NCBI GenBank assembly: GCA_030159075.1
Contig: BROG01000228.1
Span: 310,001-374,000 of the forward strand
DNA: 64,000 bases
Origin: Atrina japonica
Taxonomy: Eukaryota > Mollusca > Bivalvia > Pterioida > Pinnidae
Reading direction: 5' to 3'
Of the stretch, positions 26,206-37,055 are shown piece after piece. The notes under the pieces were generated by a model, which worked only from the letters and a program-made list of their open reading frames with translations, ran no database searches and was not told where the DNA came from. Position numbers and translations under genes: made by a program. Each line of letters begins with the position of its first letter. Within the stretch, counting starts at the first letter, position 1.

Positions 26206-27159
26206 CAGGGTTTTCCTTGGGAAATACTAACATCTTTCGAGATCATTTGGGTAAATAAACCAAGCATACAACCTTTTTCTACCAGTTTGCTTCCTTTTTA
26301 TGTCCATTTTTAATTCTTATGTTCTAGAGCATTTTCACAAGAAAACCAAGAAACTGAATTCATTTTATTTATAATAAAACAGGAAAATCGTTACCTTTAA
26401 TGTAGATCTAGAATCAACAAGACAACATCGTTCCTCATTTTTTAGGTACTTCTGGAAATATAAATTATAGAAGGGATACCAAATCCGACTTTCATTTGAA
26501 TTATGGAAATTAAAAATAATAATGAAAGAACTAATGATAGTTATATAAAATGATTTATTTACACAAATGTTTATGTAAATCTTACATATGATAAACTACT
26601 TTAATATTTGAAATGGATAAAATAGATATAATTTTAAAATAAATAAATTTGAGGCATCATGTAGGCATGCATATGTATTTCTAAAAACGTAATAGTATTA
26701 CAATTTATAGAATTTAATATAAATTTTCCATATGATTTCAAATGTAGTTAAACAACTATATTTTATGTGATTTCTTATAAACCTTTAATCTATAGTACAT
26801 GTATGTATACAATAATTATATATTGAATTAAGGGAACTCTGAGGGTTCAAGTACAAACCAGGAAATTACGATGATGTTGCAGTAACATATAAAAATGTTT
26901 TGTTTCACATATGAGTGTAAAAACTACTCACTCTCCTGATATGATTAAGCTATGATCAGAAAATAAATGCTACACATGTACTGTTGATATTTTCCCTATA
27001 GGGATGTCTGTAATTAACAACACAAGTGCACATTTGACATTCAGTTTAATTCTGGTCGATTTGAAGTGCACTGCAAATGGACTCCTAATTTACTAAATAG
27101 ACATCTTGTAGTTGTGGGAGTCCATGGACTCCTCATTTGAAAATCCTAGGAAAACCCTG
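26206..27159. mobile_element. Possible hAT-like element (CAGGGTTTTCCT ends)
   Basis: A 12-bp perfect inverted repeat CAGGGTTTTCCT / AGGAAAACCCTG, 954 bp apart. No target duplication is detectable and no coding region is seen. The interior is very AT-rich. The call rests on the ends only. Confidence 0.45.
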
Positions 27160-27202
27160 GTTGGTCTTTTATGACAGTAGTATCTCAAGACCGGTTTCAT
27201 TA

Positions 27203-27385
27203 TACAGTGAAACCTGTATATAGGGGCCATCAAAGGGACCAGATAATATTGATCTTTATGTGCAGGTGACCCTTATACACAGGGTCAATTTAGTTGAAGT
27301 ATGCAGTCTAGGGACTAGAAAAAACTGGCCTTTATATACAGGTAATCCTTATATAGAGGTGGCCGCTATAGCAGGTTTTACTGTA
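27203..27385. repeat. TACAGT-ended short element, copy 1
   Basis: Ends TACAGTGAAACCTG and CAGGTTTTACTGTA are inverted. The interior holds mirrored TATATAGGGGCC / CCTTATATAGAGG phrases. 183 bp, non-coding. Copy 2 is at 53,664-53,841, and a partial copy lies at about 30,073-30,165. Confidence 0.7.
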
Positions 27386-28099
27386 CGTGTATTTACTTAG
27401 TCAGTACACTCAGTACATGTTTCATGATATCTCCAGGCAGAAGTAATTCTGATTCAAACATTAATCTGTTAATACATGTAATGTTACACTATGGATGTGA
27501 TGATAGAGGAAGTGATTTAAATGAGCACTTCCAATGTCACAGGTATCTTTCATCTCTGGGGGCTCTCTGATCACAGATTCAAACAAGTTACATTATTTAT
27601 GGTTGTCATGGTTATTAGGTAAAGAATTTATTGATGACAAGGGAATACAGTTAATTAGTGCATATTTGATTAGTTGTTTAGAATTAATGAAAAAGATTCA
27701 TACATGTATTGCATACATGTATTTGAAATGGACAATAGGTCCTTTGGGAAATTATCTTGGAATTAAGACACCATGACTTACGTTACTGAAATCATTTTTA
27801 TAATATACCCTTACTTAAATTATTTTGTTCTGTTTGTAAAACATCAAAAAACCCAATTATCAGTGATCAAATGACAATAAGAATTTGTTGTTTTGTATAA
27901 ATGTACATATGAATCATTGCACATACTCTAATTTAGAAACAAAGTTTTACTTAGAAATAAAAATGGCGGAAATCTCAAATATTTCATTGTACACATTATG
28001 ATTAGTCATTAGGCTTAAATTAAAATATTGTTTATTGGTAGTCTACCAACCAACCCACCCCCCAAAAATGCACCAATTAAAAATACTGCATGTACAATG

Positions 28100-28342
28100 T
28101 ACAGTGTACCTGTAAATTTTCACTCCCATTTAATTTTTCGCCCTTTGATGAGTCAGAGTGCTAATTTAAAATGAAAGCGACATTTTCAAGCTAAATAATT
28201 GAAGCATAGACATACAATGTACACACCATCCATAATGCTGTGATGATTAGTGCAAATTTATGACATAGTTAATATAATATATGTTTTCTGTACAGTAAAG
28301 GTGCGAAAAAATCCGAGGGCGAAAATTTCCAGGTATACAGTA
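28100..28342. repeat. GTATACCTGGA-ended MITE, copy 1
   Basis: A 243-bp copy of the element at 45,809-46,047. Shared: TTTCAAGCTAAATAATTGAAG, AATTTAAAATGAAAGC and the right edge GGGCGAAAATTTCCAGGTATACAGTA. Its left edge is decayed. Confidence 0.7.
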
Positions 28343-28455
28343 TTTTATCCGCAATCTTTTACCAAATTTTTTTTATGTTCATTTTTTCAAGGACCGAATA
28401 TAGTTTCATAGAGTCCAAAAGTAATCTGTTAAGATTTTTATTTTAAACTAGCAAT

Positions 28456-28535
28456 AACTTATTCACCCATGAAGACACATTTAAGTCATTGATTTAGAGA
28501 AGAGTCCATTGTTTTACAAGGGTTGATGAGTTAAA
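28456..28535. repeat. TTAAC-ended mini element, copy 1
   Basis: An 80-bp sequence related to those at 57,590-57,667 and 63,216-63,302: CACCC.TGAAGACACATTTAAGTCATTGATTTA..GTCCATTGTTTT, ending GATGAGTTAA. Confidence 0.6.
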
Positions 28536-28584
28536 TTTGATGAATACTCACTGCCATACATACAATATGTGTAGGTGAGAGTAA

Positions 28585-28745
28585 TGCTCTGTGGCTGAGT
28601 GGTAAGTCATTGCACTTTGAACCATGAAGTCTCTCACTTCTGGTCAGCACAGGTTTACGCATAAATTAATTTTTAAAGGGTCAATTTGCCTCATTGTCTA
28701 GTCCAAACACTAATGTATTAAAATTTCTTGTAATTTACAATGTAA
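28585..28745 (+). repeat. tRNA-derived SINE (family C)
   Basis: The A box TGGCTGAGTGGT is Ser/Leu-tRNA-like. A degenerate B box (CAGGTTTACGC) and an AGGGTCAATTTGCCTCATTGTCTAGTCC body follow. A related head-truncated copy lies at about 45,236-45,420. Confidence 0.55.
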
Positions 28746-29407
28746 AGAGATAACGGATCGGTGTTACAGCCCTGAATATAGAGCCAATAAGTAGGCCTAG
28801 CCTAAGTATGTTTGTAACTTATACTATAAATAACTATAAGGCCTTCTGTCATGCTTTATCACCTATTGTATACCACTTGAGTCTTCATCCAATGAGATTA
28901 AATATTGTAATGTGATCTACTTTTTAACCAATCATCTTGCGCATCTATGGATGTTGCTTTACAAACTCTGACCCATAGGAAATATCTTTGACCCTTAATT
29001 GACAGAGTTATAGGGTCAGCTGACTCTCACTAGAAAAGCTACTGGAAACACTGAGGTATGTAGCCTTGTTGGCACTATTTGCTAGTTGCACTGATTCACT
29101 TCATGTTTATGTGACAGTTTTTTTTTTTCTTTTCTAGCGAATGAATTCTATATATTAGAGTATTAATTGAGCATAAAGTTAAACTCCTTGTCCCAGAAAT
29201 TTGTGTAGCCTTTACCCTTCCCAGTGCTGACCTAAAGTATTTTAAATAAATATAAAAATCAACAGTTAGAAATTATACCTACAGTACTTGTTATGTTTTA
29301 TGTTGAGAACACACACATGGACAAAATAGTGATCAATTGCATTTTATTACATTAAAAAAAAATGTAGAAGTTTTGAATTTGCTTAAGCAAATTGGCTTAG
29401 CAAACAT

Positions 29408-29440
29408 ATTTGCCTCAGCAATTTTTTTGCTGAGGCAAAT
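29408..29440. repeat. Perfect 14-bp hairpin
   Basis: ATTTGCCTCAGCAA, five T, then the exact complement. A second weaker palindrome (TTGCTTAAGCAA) lies just before it. It has no typical Rho-type context in a eukaryote. Possibly a fold-back element core. Confidence 0.7.
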
Positions 29441-31047
29441 TTTCTTATCATACAGGACTTGCAGATATATACAAGAAGCAACTACAGCTGAATTGTTTAT
29501 TCACATTCATTTATTTATAATGTATCCATGATAATGAATAATAGATTTCTGTAATCAGTGGGGTAGATTAAGACAGGTACATAATATACATGTACAAGTG
29601 TGGTATCAAGGGTAAGTAGGTGAATTACAGGTATAATTTATAAACTGTTACGGTACTCAACTGTACACTTATTATTCTGTGACTGTTATCACCAGGAGAA
29701 TACCTGAGTCTGTATTACACAAATGTATGTACATGTGTATACTCTATGATTTTTACCTGGAATTTGAAAACACATTGTTACAGTACAAGCAGCAGTATTA
29801 CATTTGATACTGTAGTTTTTGACTGGTGTGCCACGATGTCAGAAGATGACACATAAATCTTTATTGAAAAAGTCTATAGTGGAACTTACACATATTTGAA
29901 ACACTGTACATGATTGTTTTGAAATGTGATCTGTTTTGATTCAGTCGTACATATTGGTACACTGGATATCGAAAAAAAGTTGTGAGCAGTTGAGCTTACA
30001 CAGTTCACCATGCTCAAACGTAAGTAATGTTACATGTATAATATGTGTATATGCTTGTATATGTTTGTGATACAGTAGAACCTGTCTCAACAGACCGCCC
30101 TATTTGCAACTGAAATATGATCTCTCAAGACAGGTGATTTCTCAAAAGAGGTTTTATCTACAGGATTGAAAATGGGCATTAGCTATGTTTAACAAATAAA
30201 ATTATATTGTATTTTGATTTTTTTACTTCAACTACTTAAACTAATAATTAGCTTCAGACTAAAACTGTAAACTTCCTATGTAATTTTGTGAAAATAAGGT
30301 CATCCAAGAGCATATACAAATAGTAAGGTTGAGTTTATCAATTGCAATTGAAAAAGTGCCAAACACAAAGTATACATGAATTTAAGAATTTTTATGTCGG
30401 TGTACATGCATATTTCTTTTTAGCTCACCTGGCCCAAAGGGCCAAGTGAGCTGTTGCTATAGCCAAAGGTCTGACGTCCGTCATTGTCCGTCTGTTAACT
30501 TTTGCATTTAAACATCTTCTTCTAGAAAGGCCAATTTTTGAGCATATATCAATCCTGCAATTGCCGAAAAAAGATAGGACCAAATAGGGGCACTAAAAGT
30601 ATAAAATGAATTTAAAAATCTTTTGAACCAATGTCGAGTTTGTAATTTTTGTATGCATGATTTAAGTCAATATCTTTAGAATTCATCTGTGCCCAAACAA
30701 GGCCTAAGTGGTGCTTCAGTTACACAGGTATATTTGTATTGCTATATTCAATAAAAAACTGATCGACTTTTTGTATGTATAAGAAAGTTGTCTAGGAATT
30801 ATCTGATGACATTTTGACAAAATTTCAAAACATTAAAGGTGAAGGTCTTTCTCAATGGAAAATATATGGGTTTTTTTTGTAAAATTTTCAACATTTTTGA
30901 CTACTTTGAACCAAACTTGACAGGAAGTATAACAATGTCAAACCGCATAAAGTTTGCAGAAAAAGAGGGGATAGGACCAATATGGGGGCTAAATAAAATG
31001 AATGAGTCACCAATATTTTTTATTTCTTTACAAATCTCTTATTATAG

Positions 31048-31053
31048 CTAGAG
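31048..31053. repeat. Left target-site duplication of the Polinton
   Basis: CTAGAG, identical to 42,215-42,220. Six base pairs is the duplication length of Polinton integration. Confidence 0.85.
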
Positions 31054-31177
31054 AGTAGTATATGATACACTTCAGCTCACCTTTTTTCAAACTGTTTGTC
31101 GATTTCCCGGAATGTCACTTGTCCCCATTTGTGATTGTTATAGTGGATATATATACATACTGTGTGTGTGTTTGTAC
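31054..31177. repeat. Left terminal inverted repeat of the Polinton
   Basis: Aligns with the complement of 42,079-42,214. Shared blocks in order: AGTAGTATATG, ACACTTCAGCTCACCTTTTT, CGATTT(T)CCCGGAATG, GTGGATAT, TGTGTGTGTGTTTGTAC. Small indels separate the blocks, showing age. Confidence 0.88.
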
Positions 31178-31601
31178 CAAATCTGTGCCTATTGACGAAT
31201 CTCCCGTGTCGCCATAAAACTAACCGCACGAGTGTGTCCTGGTGGTGCTCCAACTTGTAGTAAATATTGAAAAAGGCCATAAGTAATTGTATTTAAAAAA
31301 CATTCTCATTGCACAACGATAACTCGGTTATTGGAAAACTGATTCCGCCCGAGATCTATTACTACTCAATATACGAACCGTTAAGATATTCCTATTTTAA
31401 AAAGAAAGTTAAAACCCAAACGTGTTAGGGCCAGATATCGTTACGACTGATTTCCTGACGCGCAGGTTTTGAAACCAAAATAGAGTTCACGACCGGGTTA
31501 TCGATATAGACCGTTTATTTGTACAACTCGAGGTCGTGTGATAAACGGAGGGTTGAACGGCGATAAATTTCGTCATCAATCACTCGGCACGTTCTTAATA
31601 A

Positions 31602-33885
31602 ATGGAAAATATATGGGATTTAGCCGAAGATTTATTTTGTAAAATATTTCAACATTTAGACGAAGTGACAGTCTACGATAATGCCGAGGGGAAAGGGGAA
31701 CCAAAGAACGGTTGACGTCGAAGAAGAGAATATCATCATGATTAAAAACGACGACGTCATCTGGCACGAGCCATCGTGCCAACAAACAGATAGAAAATGG
31801 GAATTCCCAGCTTCGAAACGGTTTTCAACGACAGTCGTAAATTACAAAGGGTCGAAGCGTTAAAACTTCACGAAGAAGCGGGCTTCCCGTCCGGGATGAC
31901 GGTTGTAAATGAATGACGCGAAAACGTGCCGATCACCAGTGATCAATTGGACGGTTTTATCTTACGACCGAAGGAAGCGACGACGACGCATCTATCTGTA
32001 CAAGAATAAAAATCACTTCGACGTGATTAAACGGTTTTTTTGGGTATTATAGTCACACTTGTAAGAAAGGAATACGAGACGAGTGACCAGATGTCCAGAA
32101 AATCGTGCTTCGGTTACGATTTGAAAGGATAGTGTGCGACGATTGTAACAAGCGTATTTTCGGCGAAGTCTTTGGTAAGGAAAAACGCACCATTGTATGA
32201 AAGTCGGCGAACCCCTTATGTTGAGTTATTCAGAAATTTTTGCGAACGGGTGACCAAGGAATTTTTCGTATGTCATTCCGGATGTCCGAATTGTTTTCGA
32301 CATGACGACGCACAAGTGTTTCATGGTGAAAAAATGTAAGGGTGGAAAATGCAAATCGGCCGAGTGCAAAGAAAAGTGTTACAAAAAAGGACGACGGAGT
32401 ATTAAAAATGCTCGCAAGACACCGGCGTTCACATACCGAATCATCGTGTGCCAAGACTTTGACGGTAAACAAAAAACCGTAGAATGCAAGTTTGTGTTGG
32501 ATCAAAAAGTGGGTACGTTCATTGTACACGCGCAGTTTTTGTTTTTCGTGGAACATAACATTAAACCCTATTGTATTATACAACGGTACGGAGTACATGG
32601 AAGTCGGTTTTTTTTATCGATTCATAAATTTTTCCAAGTGGCGGAATTTCCGAAGACGTTTTTATGACCGAACTCAAAAAGGGTTTTTGGCATTATTTGT
32701 AGCCGTGTCACCAACGTTACGTGGGACATTTGCCCAGTAAAAAACACTACGGTGTCGATTAAATGAGCAAACGCAACAGGGTAGTTTTTAAAGTGGTAGA
32801 GATGAAAGAACGACGTGTTTTGATTTCCAGAAAATTCGAGATTCAGAAAACGAACCTCCGCGAAAAACGAGAAGATACGAAAGCCGGTTACAAGGTCTGG
32901 GAAAATGCGAAAGACATAGTTAAAGGATCGTGACGCCGTTAGAAAGATGCCTTTTTTCGGCAGGGACCAACGTGACCAATTCCACTTTAGAGAAAAGGGG
33001 AGTCGACTTTTCAGTCTGTTCCAGTTTTTTAGTGTCGGTCACCCCACCAAAATAGTTAATTCAGCGCGTCGATCGAACTTGGACGGGGTTTATGTAAAGT
33101 GCCGCCCCGGAAATTATATCATTCCTAAAGAGAAATGCGGAACATGCCGAAAAGCTCTTGTTAGCTGTGTAGAGTGCGCCGAACGACGGTCACAGAAAGC
33201 GAACGAGCAGAGGTCGTTTGCGGGCAAATGTTCCGAGCTATTCAGGCCTTGGATTTACAAAAAATTTCGAAATATGGGCCGAAGTTGCTACGTCAAGGTT
33301 TATGAAGCCGTTCCGCTTAAGGTCGGGCCGGACACCACTTTTTATCCCCATTTCAAGTGGGGATCGACTTTCTGAAATAGAGTTTTTGCGTGCAACTAAA
33401 TTATTTTCAACTCTCCTGGGGTATTGTCAACATGAAAAGACCGAATACGTGAGATACGTTTTTACAAACTGTTGTTGGAAACGAGAAAGAACATCAACGA
33501 CGAAATGTTCAGATACTTACGATCTCAAAGGCAATCGTCGATCAGGCCAAAAAAATCTTCATAGCGTGTTTTACAGAATTAAACGTGTTGGACAGACTCG
33601 ACGATAGAGTGTTGGGATTCCCGATTGTGTGGTACGTCGGCGACGACGGGGTCTCTTGATAACTTGGGCGATTTGACGGAAAGTTAGGCGGCGATTTCAT
33701 CCGTCGTGGTGCGCCCACCGGACCCAAATCTTATTGGATTTTCGGGTACTGTTGATTTAGTCTGTTTTTCTCTACATCAACCGAGAATCGTTAAAGAAAC
33801 GCGTAAGAGTATAATAGAAAACGCCATCAGAGATTCCGCAACCAAAAGTCGATAAAGAAAAGCGTTGTGTTAAAAACGGGTGATC
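31602..33885 (+). pseudogene. Polinton-type protein-primed DNA polymerase B, broken
   Basis: The replicative polymerase of Polintons (DNA_pol_B_2 family). Pieces appear in the family order but hop between all three plus frames: LDGFILRPKE and LYKNKNHFDVI near 31.95-32.03 kb; a Cys/His-rich zinc segment with CDDCNK and HKCFMVKKCKGGKC (32.1-32.4 kb); the exonuclease-side FMTELKKGF (about 32.66 kb) and CFDFQK (about 32.82 kb); KVYEAVPL (33.3 kb); and LGDLTE plus GAPTGPKSY (33.65-33.73 kb). Only about 2.3 kb remains against roughly 3.5 kb in intact members, so there are internal deletions. The palm YxDTDS motif is not intact; a decayed YVGDD stretch lies where it would be expected. At least several frameshifts and stops are present. 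Inactive. Confidence 0.8.
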
Positions 33886-33974
33886 AGCACGTTACCTACG
33901 GGTATTAAAAAATTTATTATTAATAGATTTTTTTTAAATGACAATAAAAACGTTCTCAATGAGCTGATACAGGG

Positions 33975-34690
33975 CCAATTCTGAAATGCCTGTCATGTCG
34001 TGTTTGTCGACGCCAGATGGGTTTGCGGTTGATATAGATATCTTACTTTTCCCTGATGGACGGTTGTACTTTATCGACGGGTTCTATTCTCTTCATGATC
34101 GTTTTGACTTCCGGCAACCGTTTCGCCCATTCTCTGTTTCTGTCTTTGGTTTTCATATTCGTCGTATTTGAAAACGTTCTATTAAAGCGTTACGATGGCT
34201 TGGTCGCGGTGAAGTTGAAAGCGCCGTGCCGGGTCATGAGTTTGGTGACGGCTCCCAGAAGCAAAAATGGGTCAGACCGTTTGTAGATCTTTGCAAAGAC
34301 TGTCTTGGTCGTCAGGTTCCGCTTCTTTGTAGCGCTTGTCAACTAACGTCAGCGCGTATTTGTACGATCCTTGTGTAAAAACAACAGGTCGGCCTGGTTA
34401 GTCGTTTTCTCGCGTCTTCATCGAGGTCTCAAATGGAGCCGGTAGGTTTTGCCACACGTCTTGTTTTTTCAGGAATTCCAACGCTTTTCTCGCTGACTTT
34501 TGCTTTGGCCAATTTCCCACATCCAATAGTGTCTGTGAAAGATCTTCCATACTTTAAATTTTTTATGGTAGAACACGAGTCCCGGCAAGTCACTTCCTTG
34601 TCTTTTTGCATAGAAATCGCTCAATTCATCCGCTTTTCCGTCAATGCGAGTAGAGTTTGGCGGCATCCACTTCTTTTAGGTTGAATGTCC
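33975..34690 (-). pseudogene. Retroviral-type integrase of the Polinton, broken
   Basis: A DDE integrase (rve fold) that inserts the element. Pieces on the minus strand in order: KALEFLKKQDVWQNLPAP (about 34.47 kb, N-terminal helix-rich part), QADLLFL (34.37-34.40 kb, the first catalytic Asp), KYALTLVDKRYKEAEP (34.32-34.37 kb), LLLGAVTKLMT (about 34.24 kb), HRDQAIV (34,191-34,211) and VRYLYQP near 34.04 kb. The region that should carry the second catalytic Asp is missing or shifted, and the frame breaks right after HRDQAIV, where the catalytic Glu should follow. Frameshifts separate most blocks, so this is dead. The wording matches integrases found with some adintovirus-type elements, not Ty3/gypsy or retroviral ones. 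Confidence 0.78.
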
Positions 34691-34861
34691 TTTTCAGTCT
34701 TTATGAGAAAATTGTGCGTTCGTGATTCCACCGATCTCTAAATATCATTCGTCCTCTTCAGTTCTTCGTGATTCGAGAATAGAAATTGATCCCGAGAAGT
34801 CCATTGACTGCCGCGCCTCCCTACGTTGCCATTTTTTTTTAAATAGAATTTTTAGTTTATT

Positions 34862-35305
34862 TCATGATATCGGCGGGGATATAACCCTTCTTATGTCTTT
34901 TGTACTCGGCCAAAATAGTTCCCGAGATCCTTTAGATCTAGATCCAGTTTGGGGGCAGACGTCTGCTTGGAAAATTTGTGCGTGCCACGTGGCGTGACGA
35001 CGACTTAAGGACCAAATCCTTTTCCTCTTGAAAAGGGGCCGTCGTGTCGTTTTGTTATTGTAAGTGTTCATCCTGAAGAATGGGTTGGTTGTCGTCGTCG
35101 TCCGCGCCTTAAACTCGTCTTTTTCTATTCCCATTCCGACGCCTCGTGTACGCGGTGTTACCAAATCCTTTTCGCTCATTTTTTTATATGAAAAGATATA
35201 TATGGATCTCTTCCCGGTACAGTCGTTTATGTTGACTTTAGCTTCCACTACTTGTGCGATCTGTAAACGAATAGACTCTGGCGATATTCCCGACGCCATA
35301 AACAT
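34862..35305 (-). CDS. Unassigned Polinton open frame, 147 aa
   Basis: An open frame just upstream of the integrase on the same strand, starting Met-Phe-Met-Ala-Ser-Gly-Ile. The first 70 residues look protein-like (GISPESIRLQIAQVVEAKV). The second half is basic and may be out of frame. No domain recognised. It could be the N-terminal part of a separate small gene or of a longer broken gene running into the integrase. Confidence 0.35.
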   Translation of the reverse strand: MFMASGISPESIRLQIAQVVEAKVNINDCTGKRSIYIFSYKKMSEKDLVTPRTRGVGMGIEKDEFKARTTTTTNPFFRMNTYNNKTTRRPLFKRKRIWSLSRRHATWHAQIFQADVCPQTGSRSKGSRELFWPSTKDIRRVISPPIS

Positions 35306-35334
35306 CGAGTTTGAACGTTAAGTGTCGTTATACA

Positions 35335-35745
35335 TTTTTATAGTGAAAAGAATACATTTCAGATTTGGAGACTTCTTCTTCTTTAGGTTCTGGAAGAGGA
35401 GGAGGTGTCGGCTGCGGTTGGTTTTTCCTGTACAACACCACCGCCACTCCGACGGCCGCGAGTCCACCGCCGACCGCTAGCCATTGGTATCCTGGCCAGT
35501 GTTGCCATTACTTTGCCATCCTTGATTATTTGCTGTCCTGACTTTTTCGAACCTCTTTTGCGCTCCCTTCTAACGTTTTGATTTTTTCGTTGAGTTCTTC
35601 CGGATTCAATTCCCTCCGATTTTTTAAATCCCGTTATATGTGTTAAGAGGGGCCAGGTAGGAACCGAAGTGGTAACAGGCTGCAACTTCGCCGATGGCCG
35701 CGTTAGGAAGGGATCTTCGCTCAATTCGATCAGTTTAGGTTCGTT
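35335..35745 (-). pseudogene. Small Polinton membrane-type protein, frameshifted
   Basis: On the minus strand one frame encodes WLAVGGGLAAVGVAVVLYRK, a glycine-rich transmembrane helix with a basic stop, followed by a proline-rich QPQPTPPPLPEP and an acidic end. The upstream N-terminal half (about 35,550-35,724) is in another frame, so the gene is broken. Polintons and adintoviruses carry short virion-associated membrane proteins of this shape, but I cannot name it. Confidence 0.45.
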
Positions 35746-36002
35746 CCAGATCGAAAAAATATTTTAACTGGGTAATGTATGACGGGGCGATCGATTTAAC
35801 TCATGCGCATGCCGATTCGCGCTACATTGTCCAGTTCCTAGTTCATCTTGCAGGCCTGGTCTCAGTCTTTTCCCAGGAAGTACGCGCTCGTCCCGTCCGA
35901 CTGGGTCGATAACCTATCTTTCTGGTCTCGTAGCGACGTTGTTTAGTAGGTCGCATTTTATTTATATTTTGTAAAAAACGTTACGTTTTTACAAAAATAC
36001 TG

Positions 36003-36532
36003 TCATTTTAATTTATTTATTCCGTGTCGGACTCCAAGTCCAAGTCCCGCAGTCGGCAAATCCGGTACAGGAGCAACGTCGGTTTTGACTGATGACCTGG
36101 TGTAAGAGAGTTTGCAAGGATGTCGACGATGTAAACGTTGTCTAAAAACGATGGCCGTATTGGTGAAGATCGACCCGATGTTTATCTTTCGGATCAGTAT
36201 AAAAAGTAGGCTTGTCTCTGGCACGTTAAAGTAGATCACTTTGTTACCTCTGATCCTGCGAGGACTAATGACATCCACGGGTGTTTTTCTACCTTTTTCT
36301 TTAGTGTTTTTTGCGAGTTTTTCTATGGATTCCCTGAGATCATCCAACATGGCGGCGAATTCTTTTCCGCATTTAAAATAGTATAATCGAACCGCCCTTG
36401 CCACACCGGACTCCATTTGAGTGCGACGGTCACGTCGCCTGTCGGGTACATACGTAAACGTGTTGATAACGCTTCCCTTTCTTGACGTAATGAGCACCCA
36501 CCCTTAAATTGGACGTCAAAAACGACTGTCAC
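36003..36532 (-). pseudogene. Unassigned Polinton gene, frameshifted
   Basis: Two overlapping minus frames complement each other. One begins MTVVFDVQFKGG and runs through YPTGDVTVALKW; the other continues with a helical EFAAMLDDLRESIEKLAKN and GNKVIYFNVPE. This looks like one gene of about 170 residues with at least two frame changes. Function unknown. It diverges from the gene at 36,558 across a gap of about 25 bp. Confidence 0.4.
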
Positions 36533-36557
36533 AATCTTTTTTTAATAACTAATAAAA

Positions 36558-36785
36558 ATGTCATTTTCAAATTTTTTGTCTCAACATCGTTGTTCGATTT
36601 ACGTTCTTTTAGATAGGTATAATAAGAAGAGTAAACTAAAACGTGGGAGAAACGCGAACAAGAACATTTTAAAACGTTTCATTTCTCGTAAAAAAATGGG
36701 ATATATAAATAAAAAAATGGTGACAAGACGTTTACGCGGCCTAAAACAGATGTTGTGGGAGATAACGTATGCAGTTGTAATTTAA
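36558..36785 (+). CDS. Short highly basic protein, 75 aa, intact frame
   Basis: Intact from ATG to stop, unlike the rest of the element. Rich in Lys/Arg (KKSKLKRGRNANK, ISRKKMGYINKKMVTRRLRG), with hydrophobic residues only at the end. The composition suggests nucleic-acid binding, in the manner of small virion core proteins, but that is inference. It lies divergent to the gene at 36,003-36,532. The next plus frame at 36,872-37,066 (Lys/Arg-rich, HLTRREWHKTHPRCKRK) could be a continuation after a break. Confidence 0.45.
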   Translation: MSFSNFLSQHRCSIYVLLDRYNKKSKLKRGRNANKNILKRFISRKKMGYINKKMVTRRLRGLKQMLWEITYAVVI

Positions 36786-37055
36786 TGTGTCAAATGCCTC
36801 GCATCTATGTAAGCATGCTTTATTGAAGTTTTTAGCATTCACCACAACTACTCAGGCATCAAGATGAAGTATTGTTCGAAGATGGATGGCCGATAGCACT
36901 AAATACGAAACACTTAACCCGCAGAGAGTGGCACAAGACGCATCCGCGGTGCAAGAGGAAAACGTCCCAAGGAAGAAGTTTACCGGATTTTTTTAAGACT
37001 GTCTTAAAAAAATCTACGGTTAACGAGGAGCAGCAGTGTTTTCCGTTTTATAATG

